From Campylobacteraceae bacterium (GTDB lineage: Bacteria > Campylobacterota > Campylobacteria > Campylobacterales > Arcobacteraceae), in contig JABSOL010000005.1 of the NCBI GenBank assembly GCA_013215985.1, positions 1 to 46,101 on the forward strand: a stretch of DNA of 46,101 nucleotides, in the 5' to 3' direction. A program made the translations under genes and the position numbers. Below, in pieces: positions 43,883-46,101 of the stretch; within the stretch, counting starts at the first letter, position 1, and each line of letters opens with the position of its first letter. Under the pieces are notes generated by a model. The model had not been told where the DNA came from. It made no database searches and worked only from the letters and a program-made list of their open reading frames with translations.

Positions 43883-45618
43883 TGAAAAACCTAATAACAT
43901 TTATACAAAGTACTAAAGTAAAAGAAACAGAACTTTTTGCACTTTTAAAATGTAAAATACAAGAAGCAAAGTTTTTACAATATATTACAAAAGAATATAT
44001 TCAAGGTAGAGATTCACTTATGGTACTTGATATCTTATCTCAATTTTATGATATTAAAAAATTTGAACATATTGAAAAAATAGTATTAATTAAAAACTTA
44101 CTTGAACTTGGATGGATAGTTCAAAGTAATATGTTTGAGCATGTAAAACTTAGTGAAATATCAATGCTAGAGTTATTAAACTCAAGTATTACTTTATCTC
44201 CTGCATTTTTAAAGATTGTTGAAGATGGAACTTTAGATTTAGAACTACCAGAAATTAAAGAATATTCTGATCACTTAGAATACTTACAAGATCAGTTCTC
44301 AAAAATAGCTTTAGCTCAAAAACTAAAAGTTATTAAATCTTCATTTGATGAAAATGCTCCTAATATTAATAGATTAAAAACTAAATTAGATTTATTAGAT
44401 AAAAGAATTAAAGAGCGAATAGATGCTACAAAAACTGATATTATGATTGAAAACTTTTTTGATGAAAATTCTTTAGCAGATAATGAAAGAATGATATTTT
44501 TATCGCTTCTAAAAGAAGAGTATGCAAGTAGCGATGAAGGACTAAGAGATATGAACTCATTAATTGACTTAGTATCATGTGATGATTATGAGAAAATTAA
44601 ACATAGATCACTTTTAGAAGAGAGCTCTACTTTAGTATCTAATGGATTAATAGATTATGATGAAATGTTAACACCTTTTGGAGGAATATCTAGAAACTTT
44701 TTTATTCCAGAAGAAATATTATATAAAATTTCACATCCTACAAAAAAGAAAACTAGGGTAGCTAAAATTAAATTAGACTCAGTTATTAAAGAACAAAAAG
44801 TATTTGAACTTATTTCCACAAATAAAGACTTAGATGATGTTGTTTTAAACTCTAAAACAAAAGAAACGTTAAATGCTTTATTAAAACAAGTTGATAAAGA
44901 AGTTATGAATAGATTAAAAGACTGGGGAATTAAAGACAAGAAAAAAGGAATTGAAGCTAAGATTATATTTTATGGTGCTGCTGGTACTGGTAAAACTATA
45001 ACTGCTTTAGCACTTGCTAAGTCTTTAAAAAGACAGGTAATATCTTTTGACTGTTCTAAAATCTTATCTATGTATATAGGTGAGAGTGAAAAGAATGTAA
45101 GAGAAATATTTGAAAAATATAAAGAAATTAGAATTAAAACAAAAACAGAACCAATTTTATTACTTAATGAAGCTGATCAGTTTTTAAGCTCACGAGTATC
45201 TGGAACATCTACTTCTAGTGATAAAATGCATAATCAAATGCAAAATATATTCTTAGAACAAATTGAAAGATTTGATGGAATATTAATTGCAACTACAAAC
45301 TTATTAGAAAATCTTGATAAAGCATTTTCAAGAAGATTTAATTATAAAATTGAGTTTGTTAAACCAAATGAAGAACAAAGATTAGCTTTATGGAAAAAAT
45401 TAATGCCTGAGAATTTACCCTTAGAAAAAGACTTTGATTTAAGTAAATTAGCTGCTTTTGAACTAACTGGTGGACAAGTTGAGCTTATTATTAAGAATAC
45501 AGCTTATAAAGTAGCCGTAATGGAAGAAGCTATATTTACAGTTGAATTATTTAAAGAACAAATTACTAAAGAGAAAAAAGGGCAATTTGATCAAGAAACT
45601 AAAGTAGGTTTTTTCTAA
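43882..45618 (+). CDS. AAA+ ATPase with a Campylobacterota-type N-terminal domain
   Basis: A 578-residue cytoplasmic protein. Residues 1-~330 form a helical region without a recognised domain. The C-terminal AAA+ module has Walker A GAAGTGKT (364-371), the pore-like segment SMYIGESEKNVREIF, a Walker B with LLLNEADQ (Asn429 in place of the usual Asp, Glu430 kept), sensor 1 IATTNLL, an Arg-finger-like SRRF and a sensor-2 region TGGQVE. It resembles the CDC48-like ATPases of unknown role found across Campylobacterota (Cj0377 type, from memory). It is translationally coupled to the upstream membrane protein. Substrate and function are unknown. Confidence 0.88.
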   Translation: MKNLITFIQSTKVKETELFALLKCKIQEAKFLQYITKEYIQGRDSLMVLDILSQFYDIKKFEHIEKIVLIKNLLELGWIVQSNMFEHVKLSEISMLELLNSSITLSPAFLKIVEDGTLDLELPEIKEYSDHLEYLQDQFSKIALAQKLKVIKSSFDENAPNINRLKTKLDLLDKRIKERIDATKTDIMIENFFDENSLADNERMIFLSLLKEEYASSDEGLRDMNSLIDLVSCDDYEKIKHRSLLEESSTLVSNGLIDYDEMLTPFGGISRNFFIPEEILYKISHPTKKKTRVAKIKLDSVIKEQKVFELISTNKDLDDVVLNSKTKETLNALLKQVDKEVMNRLKDWGIKDKKKGIEAKIIFYGAAGTGKTITALALAKSLKRQVISFDCSKILSMYIGESEKNVREIFEKYKEIRIKTKTEPILLLNEADQFLSSRVSGTSTSSDKMHNQMQNIFLEQIERFDGILIATTNLLENLDKAFSRRFNYKIEFVKPNEEQRLALWKKLMPENLPLEKDFDLSKLAAFELTGGQVELIIKNTAYKVAVMEEAIFTVELFKEQITKEKKGQFDQETKVGFF

Positions 45619-45636
45619 AATCTATATATTAAATAT

Positions 45637-45662
45637 AAAGAAGTACTTTATAGTACTTCTTT
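45637..45662. terminator. Bidirectional terminator
   Basis: AAAGAAGTACT-TTAT-AGTACTTCTTT is a perfect 11-bp stem between the convergent AAA+ ATPase and lysine-rich genes, with T-rich flanks. Confidence 0.75.
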
Positions 45663-45666
45663 AATA

Positions 45667-45942
45667 CTATTTTTTCTTAGTTTTTTTAACATCTTTTTTT
45701 GATACTTCATTTTTGGTTTTTTTAGCTTCTATTTTTTTTCTGTCTTTTTTAATCTTTTTAACAATTTTCTCTGCAGATTTTGTAGCAATTTTTTTAGCTT
45801 CTTTTTCTTTTTTAGGTTCAGTTTTAATGACTTTTTTAATAACTTTTTTTGAAACTACTTTAAAATCTTTTTTCTTAGAGATCTTTTTAGATACTTTTAC
45901 CGCAATTTTCTCAAGTTCTTTGTTTTTTAATACTTTTGACAT
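45667..45942 (-). CDS. Lysine-rich basic protein (histone H1-like composition)
   Basis: A 91-residue protein with 39 lysines (about 43 percent) and frequent KK or KKK groups separated by Val, Ile, Ala, Ser and Glu. It has one aromatic residue (Phe), no Gly, no Cys and no signal peptide. The composition resembles histone H1-like or nucleoid-associated tails. I do not recognise a defined family. The ATG at 45942 has AAAAAGGAAACTT before it, a strong ribosome binding site, and a terminator hairpin follows the stop; both support a real gene rather than a compositional artefact. Nucleic acid binding is inferred from charge only. The opposite-strand ORF at 45713 is taken as its shadow. Confidence 0.72.
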   Translation of the reverse strand: MSKVLKNKELEKIAVKVSKKISKKKDFKVVSKKVIKKVIKTEPKKEKEAKKIATKSAEKIVKKIKKDRKKIEAKKTKNEVSKKDVKKTKKK

Positions 45943-46012
45943 AAGTTTCCTTTTTGTTTTATTTTTACCAAAAGGTAATAATATATAGTGATTATATATA
46001 TTATTATATTAA

Positions 46013-46075
46013 ATGTCAAATTTTTTTTAACAATTTTTTTTTTTAATTTGAAAAAAAAAACAAAAAAAAACTCAT
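46013..46075. other. Homopolymer A/T-tract region upstream of the lysine-rich gene
   Basis: Runs of 8-12 Ts and then 9-10 As alternate here (TTTTTTTTAAC, TTTTTTTTTTTTAATTTG, AAAAAAAAAACAAAAAAAAAC), with a TCAAATT/AATTTGA inverted repeat. Such tracts bend DNA and can vary in length by slippage. No gene is seen up to the window end. Confidence 0.5.
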
Positions 46076-46101
46076 TTTTATACATTAAAAAAACTGAAAG
46101 A

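Noticed and set aside
44655-44939. 94-residue minus-strand ORF inside the AAA+ ATPase gene
   Set aside because: Shadow of a conserved coding region; its composition mirrors the sense codons.
45161-45178. Asn in the Walker B of the AAA+ ATPase as evidence of a dead enzyme
   Set aside because: The catalytic Glu, Walker A, sensor 1 and Arg-finger-like residues are all present, and NEAD-type Walker B motifs occur in related bacterial AAA+ proteins. Inactivity cannot be claimed.
45713-45988. 91-residue plus-strand hydrophobic ORF (Phe/Leu-rich)
   Set aside because: It is the complement of the lysine-rich gene: Lys codons AAA/AAG read as TTT/CTT (Phe/Leu). The minus-strand ORF has the better ribosome binding site and terminator.
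1-46101. CRISPR arrays, insertion sequences, prophage or integron
   Set aside because: I saw no regularly spaced repeats, transposase, integrase or phage structural genes, and base composition is even throughout.

Overview
The window looks like a chromosomal segment of an AT-rich Campylobacterota (Epsilonproteobacteria) genome, most likely from the Arcobacter group. Three things point there: the very low GC content; Campylobacterota marker genes, namely a Pgp1/Csd4-type M14 carboxypeptidase with the atypical Gln zinc ligand, an HP0495-like DUF493 protein and a long QueH; and the mreC-mreB-clpX-lpxA-fabZ cluster. The species cannot be fixed from the sequence alone. Nearly all of the content is core genome. 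I see no insertion sequence, integrase, phage module, CRISPR array, tRNA gene or clear pseudogene.

Layout. 1-508: 3' end of a 23S rRNA, a structured spacer, 5S rRNA and an rrn terminator. 533-1801 (minus): a secreted, probably outer-membrane protein of unknown function, then rpsU. 1928-4835 (plus): moaC, a DUF493 protein, a Tat-exported M15 peptidase and a pgp1/csd4-like M14 carboxypeptidase, all tightly packed. 4847-10298 (minus): dnaE-surE-small HTH-like protein as one overlapping unit, preceded by a patatin-like phospholipase. 10446-11722 (plus): two adjacent FlgO-domain envelope proteins, the second a lipoprotein. 11717-18661 (minus): pyrG-recJ, ccoG and mnmG. 18894-23497 (minus): two tandem paralogous dCache chemoreceptors. 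23638-24252 (plus): riboflavin synthase. 24236-30693 (minus): a cell-envelope and shape cluster, queH-lpxB-fabZ-lpxA-clpX-mreB-mreC. 30782-33522: a small lipoprotein, an NDH-2-like flavoprotein and nfo. 33783-40956 (plus): an opp oligopeptide transporter operon with two tandem oppA genes, then oppB, C, D and F. 41199-43400 (plus): a chemoreceptor with a helical bimodular-type sensor and a C-terminal EWESF pentapeptide. 43529-45618 (plus): a small membrane protein coupled to an AAA+ ATPase. 45667-45942 (minus): an extremely lysine-rich basic protein.

How the genes work together. Several blocks concern the cell envelope and shape: the M15/M14 peptidoglycan peptidases, MreBC, LpxA/LpxB/FabZ and the FlgO-like proteins. 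Others concern sensing and nutrient uptake (three chemoreceptors, Opp) or core information and nucleotide metabolism (DnaE, RecJ, PyrG, MnmG, RpsU, Nfo, QueH).

The non-coding DNA carries some structure of its own. There is a one-turn-spaced direct repeat upstream of both oppA genes, a shared TATAAT(C/T)GCGA promoter signature at dnaE, pyrG and mnmG, a palindrome in the pyrG leader, and alternative hairpins before 5S rRNA. No clearly new multi-gene system is evident. The best leads are the AAA+ ATPase/membrane-protein pair, the lysine-rich protein, the paired oppA promoter element and the chemoreceptor differences.
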